From JAVBKV01 sp031553885 (GTDB taxonomy: Bacteria; Bacteroidota; Bacteroidia; Bacteroidales; Azobacteroidaceae), in assembly GCA_031553885.1 (NCBI GenBank), contig JAVBKV010000055.1, forward strand, positions 1-64,000: a stretch of 64,000 nt of DNA, given 5' to 3'. This document shows, piece after piece, positions 35,383 through 43,512 of the stretch (the stretch's first letter is position 1; each line of letters begins with the position of its first letter). The translations under genes and the position numbers were made by a program. The notes beneath the pieces were generated by a model. It was not told the DNA's origin and made no database searches. It saw only the letters and a list, made by a program, of their open reading frames with translations.

Positions 35383-37371
35383 TTATTTATTCTGCTTCCA
35401 GTCGTCGGTACGGAAAGGAGACGCCGGCAATCCCGACCCGTTATACAGGTTACATACCGGATTATCAGCCCAGGCATAACGTACAGCTACCGGAAATTTC
35501 ACATTCGGAGCACTGACAATAACATCGTTACCTTCAATTACTGCATCCGCCCAGTAAAACCGGTGATCCGAACCGGCAATGGAAAACCCCTTCAGTACCT
35601 GACCGTCTTTTATTTTCAAACCTCCGTCCGTATGATCGAATGAAATCCGGATCCGGCCTTCTTCCATCTGATACGAACGGTAAGACGGACCTGAAAATGC
35701 TATTTTCTGGCCGTATGTATTCGCCCTGGCAGCCAATGCTAGACGGATTCCCACATCCTGTTTGTTTTTCGGGTGAATATCTTTGGAATCGCCGATATCG
35801 ATGGTTACTGCCATTCCTGTATTTTCCAGGTACAAGGTCCGGAGCTGAGCTTCACGAAGTTCGGCCCAGGCTGATTCCTGAGGTTCCGGTTTAGTTTCCA
35901 TAAAATTAGCAAGCTGGACAAAATAGAATGGAAAATTCGTATTCCACTGTGTCCTCCAATCCCGGATCATCAACGGGAACAACTCCCGGTACTGATAGGC
36001 GCGGCTTGCATTCGATTCTCCCTGGTACCAGATCGCTCCACGAATGGCATAAGGGACAAGCGGACGAATCATGGCATTGAATAACACGGTAGGCCGGTTC
36101 GGATTGTTTGACGGGGATTGAGGAGGATTCCCGAACTGGGCCCAATTGGCTGTCGCCTGGTATTTCCAGTCACCACCAACAGGTATTTCTTTTCCATTGG
36201 GTCCTGTAACCCGCATCTTGCTTTTATCTCCATGAAATCCGCCATTACCTCCGGTGTCCGTTACCCTGACGGTAATTATGGCTTTTCCGCCTTTTACCAG
36301 TTTAGACGGGATTTTATAAGTCCGATCTTTGTTCCAGCCATCGGTACTACCCACCTGTACACCATTAAAAAACGTAATATCGTTATCATCGATTCCTCCC
36401 AGGCTCAGGCTCAACTCTTTGCCTTTCCAATCCGAAGGAATCTCTATTGTTTTCCGGAACCAGGCAATTCCGTCAAAATTAGCCAGCCCTTTTTCCTCCC
36501 AGAATCCGGGTAAATCCATTACCTGCCAGTTCGCATCATCCGCGTTCAATCCGGCCCAAACCGGCTGTCCGTTGGCATATCCCCGGTCGGCCGCCTGAAT
36601 CCGCGTATTCCATTCGGTGAATTTCTGTTGATACGACTTCAACTGCTCATCATCCGAAAAAGAACGTATCGTTGCAACCGCATCTTTAAAATCCGGCATA
36701 TTCTCCAGGCTTTCCCCGCTGGTCCAGGCTTCAGCAATGGTTCCACCCCACGAACTGTCAATCAGTCCGATGGGAACATTATTCAGGTTCTGATTCAGAT
36801 TTCTACCGAAGAAATAGGCCACTGATGAAAATTCCGCAATCGTAGCAGGAGAACATACCTGCCAGCCTCCCGAAGTCACATTTATACTTCCTACCGGCTG
36901 GTTGCTCGTCGCTTTTTTCACCTGCAACAAACGAATGTTCGGATAATTGGCCTCAGCAATTTCCCGTTCGTAATTCAAGACCTTGCCCCAGCCGGCCAAA
37001 GGCATCTCCATATTCGACTGTCCGGAACAGATCCAGACTTCCCCGATCAATACATTATTCAGCCGGACCTCTTTTCCGTCAGAAAGAGAAATCGTATACG
37101 GACCGCCTGCCAGAGGCGTTTTCACGCTAATTTTCCATGAACCGTCAGTACCGGCCTGCACGCTGTACGTTTTATTGTCCCAGGAAGTAGTGATTTTAAC
37201 AGTCTTCCCCGGAGTAGCTTTTCCCCAGATGGGAGCATTCATCTGCTGTTGCAAAACCATATTATCCGTAAACAGAGGAGGTAGCTCTATTGCTGCATGT
37301 AAAGACAAGGATATCAGTCCTAAAAAAAAGCACAGGCTTACAACCTTAAAAAAGTAAGTTTTTGTATTCAT
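35383..37371 (-). CDS. Sialate O-acetylesterase (secreted SGNH hydrolase with galactose-binding-like insert)
   Basis: The enzyme removes O-acetyl groups from sialic acids or related sugars, unmasking host glycans. It has 662 residues and a signal peptide ending at LHAA (about 27). The SGNH core has the nucleophile block SGQSNMEMP (S119), a second block WYQGESNA near 447, and the catalytic Asp/His in KDIHPKNK near 545. Between them lies a beta-sandwich insert (about 280-395) of the galactose-binding-like kind seen in this family. It is 12 bases after the TPR gene and 16 before the RbsD-like gene. No sialidase or nan genes are in the window. Confidence 0.92.
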   Translation of the reverse strand: MNTKTYFFKVVSLCFFLGLISLSLHAAIELPPLFTDNMVLQQQMNAPIWGKATPGKTVKITTSWDNKTYSVQAGTDGSWKISVKTPLAGGPYTISLSDGKEVRLNNVLIGEVWICSGQSNMEMPLAGWGKVLNYEREIAEANYPNIRLLQVKKATSNQPVGSINVTSGGWQVCSPATIAEFSSVAYFFGRNLNQNLNNVPIGLIDSSWGGTIAEAWTSGESLENMPDFKDAVATIRSFSDDEQLKSYQQKFTEWNTRIQAADRGYANGQPVWAGLNADDANWQVMDLPGFWEEKGLANFDGIAWFRKTIEIPSDWKGKELSLSLGGIDDNDITFFNGVQVGSTDGWNKDRTYKIPSKLVKGGKAIITVRVTDTGGNGGFHGDKSKMRVTGPNGKEIPVGGDWKYQATANWAQFGNPPQSPSNNPNRPTVLFNAMIRPLVPYAIRGAIWYQGESNASRAYQYRELFPLMIRDWRTQWNTNFPFYFVQLANFMETKPEPQESAWAELREAQLRTLYLENTGMAVTIDIGDSKDIHPKNKQDVGIRLALAARANTYGQKIAFSGPSYRSYQMEEGRIRISFDHTDGGLKIKDGQVLKGFSIAGSDHRFYWADAVIEGNDVIVSAPNVKFPVAVRYAWADNPVCNLYNGSGLPASPFRTDDWKQNK

Positions 37372-37383
37372 TTGTTATATAGT

Positions 37384-38712
37384 TTAGTTTGTTTGTAGTT
37401 CGGAAAGGCTGTCTGCCGAATTCTTTTTATAAAGATCCTGTTCCAGTCCTTCTATACTTCTTTTCAGAGAAGCCCGAAAGGACGGTATCGACATATCATT
37501 CTGATCAGTCAATTCTTTTTTCAGTTCTGCCGAGTCCAATCTGTCTAAAGATTTTCGGTAGTGGCCGAGCGCTTTTTCTTTTTCATTGATCCGGTAAAAT
37601 AAATACGCAAGTTCATAATGGTCAATTGCTTTCTGAACGTTACCGGGAGAATGCTCCAGGGCCAACAGCCGGTTCTCAATTGCCTGATCGTGTTTTCCAA
37701 GACGCAGGAAGGCTTCTCCTAATTCTGTATAAGTCAGGGATAAAAAAGATTCATCAGGAAGAAGTTTATCCCGGACAAATTCAAGATGGCCGATGGCCTC
37801 TTTTTTATAATTGCCCTTCGAACAGGAAACCCCCATGGCAAACCGGGTATCCAGATTCATAGAGTCAACGGCAAGAGCCAAAGAAAGCATTTCCGGAGCA
37901 AGCTCATAATTCCGGTCCTTGTAATAACTGAGCCCGAGGTAACGTACCACCGGGTAGCTGCCATCTCCTTTTTCATACAAATCATTAAACAACGCAATTG
38001 CTTCTTTATACCGTTTGGTAAAAAATTTACTGATACCGTTCAGCTTAAGAATATCGACATTACCGGAATCCCCCCGGCTCAAAAATTTTTCAGACAACAC
38101 GTAAGCATCCTCATACTGTTCCGTTTTGATCTGCAGGTTAACCAATCTCCTTGTTGCCGTCTGATTCAGGGAATCGATCGTTAAAACCTTTTTGTATAAG
38201 GACATTGCTGTAGAAAATTCTTTCAGGCTTTCCTTACAAAATCCCATCTGATTGAGAAACAGCAATGTACTATCCTGACGGTAAAGCGAATCATAGCAAA
38301 TATAAGCCAAAGCATATTCCGACATGTCAAAAAACAGATTCGCTTCCCGTATTTTCAGAAAATTATTATCCGGATTCAGCAGCAACGCTTCCTGGCAAAA
38401 AGACAACGACCGGATCTGATCTCCGGCCATACTGCAACAATTCATCAACTCGACCAGGACCCGCAGAGAAGGATCGGCTTCCTTCTGCGCCAAGAGCACA
38501 TCGATAGCCTCGTTATAACGGGATAAGGATTTAAGGATATTCGCATGCTGAAACTTCCATTCCGGATCAGTATTAACCGTATCACTCTGTACAATCGATA
38601 AGGCCAGCTTGTAATCGTAATTATTCAGAGCCTCCGTTAAGCGCTCTCCCGGTGTCTGAGCCGATATGCTCCACGCCATCAGCAAAAAAAAAGAAAAGAT
38701 CAGTTTTCTCAT
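37384..38712 (-). CDS. Periplasmic tetratricopeptide-repeat protein
   Basis: I place the start at 38712, where MRKLIFSFFLLMAWSISAQ gives a signal peptide of about 19 residues; an ATG at 38745 would put eleven charged residues before it. The mature 423 residues are a run of TPR-like helical pairs of about 34 residues, for example NEAIDVLLAQKEADP, KEAIALFNDLYEKGDG and ALGHYRKSLDRLDSAELKKE. No enzymatic domain is seen, and partner binding is the general role. It leads the operon with the sialate O-acetylesterase and the RbsD-like lipoprotein. The promoter TATATTTG is at 38754-38761. Confidence 0.85.
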   Translation of the reverse strand: MRKLIFSFFLLMAWSISAQTPGERLTEALNNYDYKLALSIVQSDTVNTDPEWKFQHANILKSLSRYNEAIDVLLAQKEADPSLRVLVELMNCCSMAGDQIRSLSFCQEALLLNPDNNFLKIREANLFFDMSEYALAYICYDSLYRQDSTLLFLNQMGFCKESLKEFSTAMSLYKKVLTIDSLNQTATRRLVNLQIKTEQYEDAYVLSEKFLSRGDSGNVDILKLNGISKFFTKRYKEAIALFNDLYEKGDGSYPVVRYLGLSYYKDRNYELAPEMLSLALAVDSMNLDTRFAMGVSCSKGNYKKEAIGHLEFVRDKLLPDESFLSLTYTELGEAFLRLGKHDQAIENRLLALEHSPGNVQKAIDHYELAYLFYRINEKEKALGHYRKSLDRLDSAELKKELTDQNDMSIPSFRASLKRSIEGLEQDLYKKNSADSLSELQTN

Positions 38713-38753
38713 GTATCTATCAAATTTAATGATTTTTTTACACAAAGCAATGT

Positions 38754-38783
38754 CAAATATAAGCCTTTTTCCACTAAAACCAA
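38754..38783 (-). promoter_or_regulatory. Promoter of the TPR-esterase-RbsD-like operon
   Basis: On the minus strand TTG (38783-38781), 19 bases, then TATATTTG (38761-38754), a full -33/-7 match. The start codon follows 41 bases later, which supports the start at 38712. Confidence 0.65.
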
Positions 38784-38866
38784 TCTTCGTCCATTAAAAT
38801 ACACATTTTATTCTATTAATTAATGTAAAAAAGTCTGAATTATTTCTTTATGTTAAAAAAAGACAA

Positions 38867-38874
38867 TAACTTTG
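38867..38874 (+). promoter_or_regulatory. Probable -7 element for the Gfo/Idh/MocA gene
   Basis: TAACTTTG matches the -7 consensus exactly, 46 bases before the ATG at 38921. The -33 position reads only TTTC. Confidence 0.5.
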
Positions 38875-38920
38875 AGACCGCTGTTTAAAAAATTCTCTTA
38901 ATTTTAATAACAAAAGTATC

Positions 38921-40399
38921 ATGTCTAACTCAATCTCAAGAAGATCTTTTCTTCAAAAAAGCGGAACGGCTGCACTGGGACTTACGATTATCCCGAGTAC
39001 CGTTCTTGGTAAAAGCATCAGTGGTGTTACGGCCCCCAGTGATAAAATGAATCTTGCCGTTGTTGGTATCGGAGGTATGGGAAATTCCAACATCAAGAAT
39101 GTAAAAGATACGGAAAACATTGTAGCTCTCTGTGACGTAGACTGGAAGTACAGTGCAAAAGTATTCGAAGCATTCCCCAAAGCTAAAAGGTATTGGGATT
39201 TCCGCAAAATGTATGAAGAAATGGGTAAATCCATTGACGGTGTTATCGTAGCTACCGCCGACCATACACACGCCATCATCGCTGCAGACGCTATGACCAT
39301 GGGCAAGCACGTTTATGTTCAAAAACCCTTGACTCACACCGTTTATGAATCCCGTTTACTGACCCGTCTGGCCGACAAGCAAAAAATTGCCACTCAAATG
39401 GGTAACCAGGGATCTTCCGGTAAAGGAGTCCGTCTGGTATGTGACTGGATCTGGAACGGAGAAATCGGAGAAGTAACCAAAGTAGAAGCTTTCACCGACC
39501 GCCCTATCTGGCCGCAAGGATTGAACGCTCCTAAAAACGGACAATGGGTTCCCGACACGTTGAACTGGGATTTGTTTACCGGTCCGGCAAAATTGCGTCC
39601 TTACAACGAAATCTATCACCCGTGGAACTGGCGCGGATGGTGGGATTATGGAACAGGTGCCCTAGGTGATATGGCCTGCCACATCCTGCACCCCGTATTC
39701 AAAGGCTTAAAATTGGGTTACCCGACCAAAGTACAGGGAAATTCAACCCTGTTGCTGACAGATTGTGCTCCTACTGCTCAATCCGTACGCTTCACATTCC
39801 CGGAACGTAAGGCTCCGGATGTAAAGAAAGTAAAATTCCCCGAAGTGGAAGTTTTCTGGTACGACGGCGGTATCAAACCGATGATGCCGAAAGGCTGGCC
39901 GGCAGGAAAAGACATGAACGATTCCGGCGGTTGCGTTATTTTCCATGGAACAAAAGATACATTGATCTGCGGTTGCTATGGCGTTAACCCATGGTTATTG
40001 TCCGGACGCGTTCCGAATGCTCCTAAAACCCAACGTGAAGTAACGCTCAGCCACGAAATGGATTGGGTACGTGCTTGTAAAGAAAGCCCCGAAAACCGTG
40101 TTAAGACGGCTTCTGACTTCAGCGAAGCAGGTCCGTTCAACGAAATGGTGGTAATGGGTGTATTGGGCGTTCGTCTGCAACACTTACACAAAGAATTGTT
40201 GTGGGACGGCATTAACATGCAATTCACCAATATCAGCGACAAAGACGAATTCAACATGGTATTGTCAGATGACTTCAAGATCGTTGACGGACACCCGACC
40301 TTCAACAAACCGAGTATTAAAGTCAATGCCCAGTCTTTTGCTCAGGAATTGATCAAACATAATTACAGAGACGGCTGGAAATTACCGGCAATGCCTTAA
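38921..40399 (+). CDS. Tat-exported Gfo/Idh/MocA-family oxidoreductase
   Basis: This is an NAD(P)-dependent sugar dehydrogenase-type protein of 492 residues. The N-terminus has a perfect twin-arginine motif (SRRSFLQK, R7 and R8) and a hydrophobic segment, so it should be exported folded with its cofactor. The Rossmann domain has VVGIGGMGNSN near 46-56, and the VQKPLTHTVYESRLL block holds the catalytic-type lysine of EKP-like proteins (here QKP, near 133). None of its 18 arginine codons is CGG, although CGG is common in neighbouring genes, which suggests high expression. With the DUF1080 lipoprotein 109 bases downstream it probably forms a 3-keto-glycoside pathway. Confidence 0.9.
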   Translation: MSNSISRRSFLQKSGTAALGLTIIPSTVLGKSISGVTAPSDKMNLAVVGIGGMGNSNIKNVKDTENIVALCDVDWKYSAKVFEAFPKAKRYWDFRKMYEEMGKSIDGVIVATADHTHAIIAADAMTMGKHVYVQKPLTHTVYESRLLTRLADKQKIATQMGNQGSSGKGVRLVCDWIWNGEIGEVTKVEAFTDRPIWPQGLNAPKNGQWVPDTLNWDLFTGPAKLRPYNEIYHPWNWRGWWDYGTGALGDMACHILHPVFKGLKLGYPTKVQGNSTLLLTDCAPTAQSVRFTFPERKAPDVKKVKFPEVEVFWYDGGIKPMMPKGWPAGKDMNDSGGCVIFHGTKDTLICGCYGVNPWLLSGRVPNAPKTQREVTLSHEMDWVRACKESPENRVKTASDFSEAGPFNEMVVMGVLGVRLQHLHKELLWDGINMQFTNISDKDEFNMVLSDDFKIVDGHPTFNKPSIKVNAQSFAQELIKHNYRDGWKLPAMP

Positions 40400-40403
40400 A
40401 TTC

Positions 40404-40495
40404 AATGAAGAATTAAGAATGAAAAATTAAGAATTAAGAGTTCAGTATTGATCATTTTTCATTCTTAATTCTTCATTCTTAATTTTTAATTTTTT
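40404..40495. repeat. AT-rich 24-base perfect inverted repeat between two genes
   Basis: AATGAAGAATTAAGAATGAAAAAT at 40404-40427 is the exact reverse complement of 40454-40477, with a 26-base spacer and a T-rich tail to 40495. As RNA it would form a long weak hairpin between the oxidoreductase and DUF1080 genes. The segment 40451-40480 matches 27 of 30 bases at 50421-50450, so this is a dispersed repeat and not a private terminator. Confidence 0.75.
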
Positions 40496-40508
40496 ATATC
40501 AGAGACTT

Positions 40509-41405
40509 ATGAGAAAAATAGTTTATTCAATCAGCACATTGGTTATGTCTGCCTTGTTATTTTCTTGTGGAAACAAAGTAAAAACAGTGGCTGAAATGGA
40601 GGGTGAACTTTACGCTCCGGATCAGAAAACCGCTTATGTAGAAGTACCGGCAAAAGGTGTATCCGAAAAAGACACCATTCCTGCTTATACTATCGTTGAA
40701 AGTCCTCAGGTCAACCTGGCTGCCTTCCCGGTAGATAAAGACGGTTACATCATCCTGTTTGACGGCACATCCACCAAAGGATGGAGAGGCTATTGCAAAG
40801 AAACATTACCCGGAAAATGGAGTATCGAAGAAGGAACTCTGAAATTCTCAGGATCCGGTGGCGGTGAAGCTCAGGAAAAAGATGGCGGAGACATTATTTT
40901 CGCTCACAAATTCAAAAACTTCGAACTGTCCATCGATTGGAAGGTGGCTAAAGGATCTAACTCCGGAATCTTCTATCTGGCACAGGAAATCAAGGATCAA
41001 CCTATTTACATTTCCTCTCCTGAAAGTCAGGTATTGGATAATGAAAACCATGTCGATGCAAAAATGGGTAAAGACAACAACCGTCAATCCACTTCCCTGT
41101 ATGACATGATTCCTGCGAAACCTCAGAATGCAAAACCGTTCGGAGAATGGAACAACACCAAAATCACTGTTTTCAAGGGTACTGTTTTACACGCTCAAAA
41201 CGGTGAAAACGTAGTTGAATACCATTTGTGGACTCCCCAATGGACGGAAATGCTTCAGGCCAGTAAATTCAGCCTGGAAAAATGGCCGTTGGCTTTCGAA
41301 TTACTGAACAACTGTGGTGGAGACAAACGCGAAGGTTATATCGGTTTGCAAGACCATGGCGACGATGTCTGGTTTAAAAACATCAAGGTTAAAATACTTG
41401 AATAA
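40509..41405 (+). CDS. DUF1080 (3-keto-disaccharide hydrolase-type) lipoprotein
   Basis: This is a periplasmic or surface lipoprotein of 298 residues with lipobox cysteine C20 (LLFSC). The DUF1080 concanavalin-like domain fills about 75-298: YIILFDGTSTKGWRGY, KNFELSIDWKVAKGSNSGIFY, YEYQVLDN-like ESQVLDNENH, SLYDM, EWNNTKI, and the terminal EGYIGLQDHGDDVWFKNIKV. Some DUF1080 proteins cleave 3-keto-glycosides made by Gfo/Idh/MocA dehydrogenases, and the upstream gene is of that type and also exported. Like its neighbour it uses no CGG arginine codons. A strong terminator follows at 41414. Confidence 0.9.
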   Translation: MRKIVYSISTLVMSALLFSCGNKVKTVAEMEGELYAPDQKTAYVEVPAKGVSEKDTIPAYTIVESPQVNLAAFPVDKDGYIILFDGTSTKGWRGYCKETLPGKWSIEEGTLKFSGSGGGEAQEKDGGDIIFAHKFKNFELSIDWKVAKGSNSGIFYLAQEIKDQPIYISSPESQVLDNENHVDAKMGKDNNRQSTSLYDMIPAKPQNAKPFGEWNNTKITVFKGTVLHAQNGENVVEYHLWTPQWTEMLQASKFSLEKWPLAFELLNNCGGDKREGYIGLQDHGDDVWFKNIKVKILE

Positions 41406-41413
41406 TTCAATTA

Positions 41414-41453
41414 AAAGAGGAGATTCCGGTTCCAACCGGACTCCTCTTTTTTG
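41414..41453 (+). terminator. Intrinsic terminator after the DUF1080 gene
   Basis: AGAGGAGATTCCGGTT, a two-base loop, then AACCGGACTCCTCT and TTTTTTG. The stem is about 16 pairs with one mismatch, starting nine bases after the stop. It closes the oxidoreductase-DUF1080 unit. Confidence 0.9.
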
Positions 41454-41462
41454 TTTTATACC

Positions 41463-42449
41463 ATGAAAAAGAAAGTCCGACAGACGGCTCAAGATTGTGT
41501 GCAGCTACTCCGGGAAATCGACTTTGAGCACTTAGGTCTCAGTCCTTACAATCTTGAATACATACAACGTTTACTCCCGGAGTTGGAATATCACTTCAGA
41601 ATCTATACCGATGCCATTAACATTATCTTCTACAAAGAAGAACTGAAAGGATGGGTCGTTGATTTCGGCGGAGGGCCGGGTTTCCTCTCTCTCCTGCTCA
41701 AAAAATTAGGATTAAAAGTCATTTATTGCGACCAGGATCCGCTTTCCATTCGAACCATTTCTATTCTCTCTGAAAAATTAGGACTTGCCCCCGACCACAT
41801 CGTGGAAGGAACCAGTAATGAGTTACAGGCTTTCTGCTCCGTAAATAAACTGAAACCGGCACGTCTGATTGCGACCGATGTCATCGAACACATATATGAC
41901 CTGAATGCCTTCTTTGCCAATCTTTACCAGATCAATCCGGCTTTTCAGATGATTCTCACCACCCGGTCAAACCCTTGTAATCCCTGGCGGGTAAAAAAAT
42001 TACGTAATATAATGACAACGGTTGAAAACCAGTTTTTCTTTCCTATGCGGAAAGAGTACATCCAGAAAAATTTTTCGGAAATTTCGGAAAACGAAACCGA
42101 AACGTTGGCTAAACAGACCCGGGGACTTACGTATAAAGACATGGACGATGCCATCGACCTCTACCTTGAAAACGGAACATATCCGGAGGAATCCAACGAT
42201 CCGTACAACACCTGCGACCCCGCCACCGGAAGCTGGATGGAACGCATCCTCCCCCTGAAGACCTACCGGGAAATCCTGAAAAAGAACAGTTTCCGGGTAA
42301 CCTTCAAAAAAGGATATTACAACGAAAAAAGAAAAAGTGTATTCTTCGCATTTACCATCAAACAACTGAACCGATTCATCAAATATTCCGGAAGTTTCGG
42401 AAGGATCCCGGCTGCCTACCTGATCCTGAAAGTTAAAAATGCAAGATAA
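41463..42449 (+). CDS. Class I SAM-dependent methyltransferase
   Basis: I start at the ATG at 41463, not the TTG at 41451, which lies in the terminator tail; this gives 328 residues. Motif I is VVDFGGGPGFLSLL near 65-78, motif II ends at YCDQDP near 92, and motif IV is ATDVIEHIYDLNAFF near 142-156. The rest of the protein has no recognised domain; it resembles methyltransferases of surface-carbohydrate clusters but sits alone here. Substrate unknown. No membrane segments. Confidence 0.82.
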   Translation: MKKKVRQTAQDCVQLLREIDFEHLGLSPYNLEYIQRLLPELEYHFRIYTDAINIIFYKEELKGWVVDFGGGPGFLSLLLKKLGLKVIYCDQDPLSIRTISILSEKLGLAPDHIVEGTSNELQAFCSVNKLKPARLIATDVIEHIYDLNAFFANLYQINPAFQMILTTRSNPCNPWRVKKLRNIMTTVENQFFFPMRKEYIQKNFSEISENETETLAKQTRGLTYKDMDDAIDLYLENGTYPEESNDPYNTCDPATGSWMERILPLKTYREILKKNSFRVTFKKGYYNEKRKSVFFAFTIKQLNRFIKYSGSFGRIPAAYLILKVKNAR

Positions 42450-42499
42450 CCCGAAACTTTTTTCGCTTTGAGTTTAAGTGTAATTTTTGATCGAATTTC

Positions 42500-42530
42500 T
42501 TGTTTATTAAAAAAAATCACTCTATCTTTG
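42500..42530 (+). promoter_or_regulatory. rpmH promoter
   Basis: TTG at 42500-42502 (within TTTCTTG), 20 bases, then TATCTTTG at 42523-42530. The rpmH ATG follows 45 bases later. Both boxes fit the Bacteroidota consensus. Confidence 0.75.
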
Positions 42531-42575
42531 CAGCCCAATTCATTGTGGAATAATAAACAAAAAATAATATAAGTC

Positions 42576-42728
42576 ATGAAACGGACATTTCAACCTTCAA
42601 ACAGAAAAAGAAAAAACAAACACGGCTTCCGCAGCAGAATGGAAACAGCTAACGGTCGCAGAGTATTAGCTTCCCGCCGCGCAAAAGGCAGGAAAAAATT
42701 AACTGTATCTGACGAATACAACGGATAA
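42576..42728 (+). CDS. rpmH: Large ribosomal subunit protein bL34
   Basis: This is a 50-residue basic ribosomal protein. It starts MKRTFQPSNRKRKNKHGF, then RSRMETANGRRVLASRRAKG and RKKLTVSD, the invariant bL34 pattern. The C-terminus EYNG is slightly extended, as is common in Bacteroidota. It has its own promoter and its own terminator. In many bacteria rpmH neighbours rnpA, yidC and dnaA; none of these is here. Confidence 0.98.
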   Translation: MKRTFQPSNRKRKNKHGFRSRMETANGRRVLASRRAKGRKKLTVSDEYNG

Positions 42729-42751
42729 AACCGAAGGTCAAATATACATAA

Positions 42752-42780
42752 AAAGCTGTCTTAAAGACAGCTTTTTTTTT
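42752..42780 (+). terminator. Intrinsic terminator after rpmH
   Basis: AAAGCTGTCTT followed by AAGACAGCTTTTTTTTT: a perfect stem of about nine pairs with a very short loop and a nine-base T run, 24 bases after the stop. Confidence 0.92.
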
Positions 42781-42831
42781 ATCCTGAGCTTATCTTTCGG
42801 CTATCGCTACCGTTATTTCCGTTTTATTTTG

Positions 42832-42839
42832 TATTTTTG
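42832..42839 (+). promoter_or_regulatory. Possible -7 element for the PASTA-rluD-ddl operon
   Basis: TATTTTTG fits TAnnTTTG, 55 bases before the ATG at 42895. The -33 position is not convincing. Confidence 0.35.
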
Positions 42840-42894
42840 AACCGTTAAATATTTAGTTGAATTATATACAAGCATTCTTAAAGCGCAGGAGATC

Positions 42895-43506
42895 ATGGCA
42901 AAGATCTGGAATTTTATCAGAAAAAACAGTTATGTACGTACGCTCTTATTGGCCGCAGTCTTATTGACCGCACTGATATTGATCGTTCTGGCATGGCTCG
43001 ACATATATACTCAACATGGAAAAGCAGTGGAAGTTCCGGATGTCAAAGGATTGCAGGTAGAAGACGCCGCTCCTTTTTTCGAAAATAAATCCCTGCACTA
43101 CGTGGTGGTGGATTCCACTTATTTCAAAAATGTTGCTCCCGGGAGTATCGTGGAAGTAATTCCTCAACCCGGAACGAAAGTAAAATTAGGACGAACTATT
43201 TTCCTCACCATCAATTCATTTTCCTCTCAGATGTATATTGTCCCCGAGGTTCAGGACCTTTCCCAACGACAGGCTCTGGCTATGCTGCAGGCAATCGGAT
43301 TCGAATCGGTACAGATCAGAAGTGTACCCGGAGCCTATCGCGATCTGGTTGTCGGATTGGAGTACAAAGGGCGGAACATCAATCCGGGCGAACGGATCCC
43401 GGCCAACAGCCGGCTAACCCTCCTGGTTAGTTCGGGACATGAAGAAATTATATTTTCAAACGACTCAATCATAGCAAACGATAATACCGAAGAATCCTGG
43501 TTTTAA
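42895..43506 (+). CDS. Membrane-anchored PASTA-domain protein
   Basis: This is a 203-residue protein with a short cytoplasmic tail, one membrane helix (about 13-35, LLLAAVLLTALILIVLAWLD) and two PASTA domains outside (about 42-107, VEVPDVKGLQVEDAAPF; about 110-180, YIVPEVQDLSQRQALAML). There is no kinase domain, unlike PASTA kinases of Gram-positives. PASTA domains can bind muropeptides or penicillin-binding proteins. It leads an operon with rluD (six bases away) and ddl, a frequent arrangement in Bacteroidota that hints at a peptidoglycan role. Confidence 0.88.
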   Translation: MAKIWNFIRKNSYVRTLLLAAVLLTALILIVLAWLDIYTQHGKAVEVPDVKGLQVEDAAPFFENKSLHYVVVDSTYFKNVAPGSIVEVIPQPGTKVKLGRTIFLTINSFSSQMYIVPEVQDLSQRQALAMLQAIGFESVQIRSVPGAYRDLVVGLEYKGRNINPGERIPANSRLTLLVSSGHEEIIFSNDSIIANDNTEESWF

Positions 43507-43512
43507 CTGGAT

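Noticed and set aside
34809..35477. Upstream start at 35477 for the RbsD-like lipoprotein
   Set aside because: The extra 37 residues overlap the esterase gene and remove the signal peptide from the N-terminus; 35366 gives a proper lipobox.
41451..41462. TTG start for the methyltransferase
   Set aside because: It lies in the U tract of the preceding terminator; the ATG at 41463 gives the full domain.
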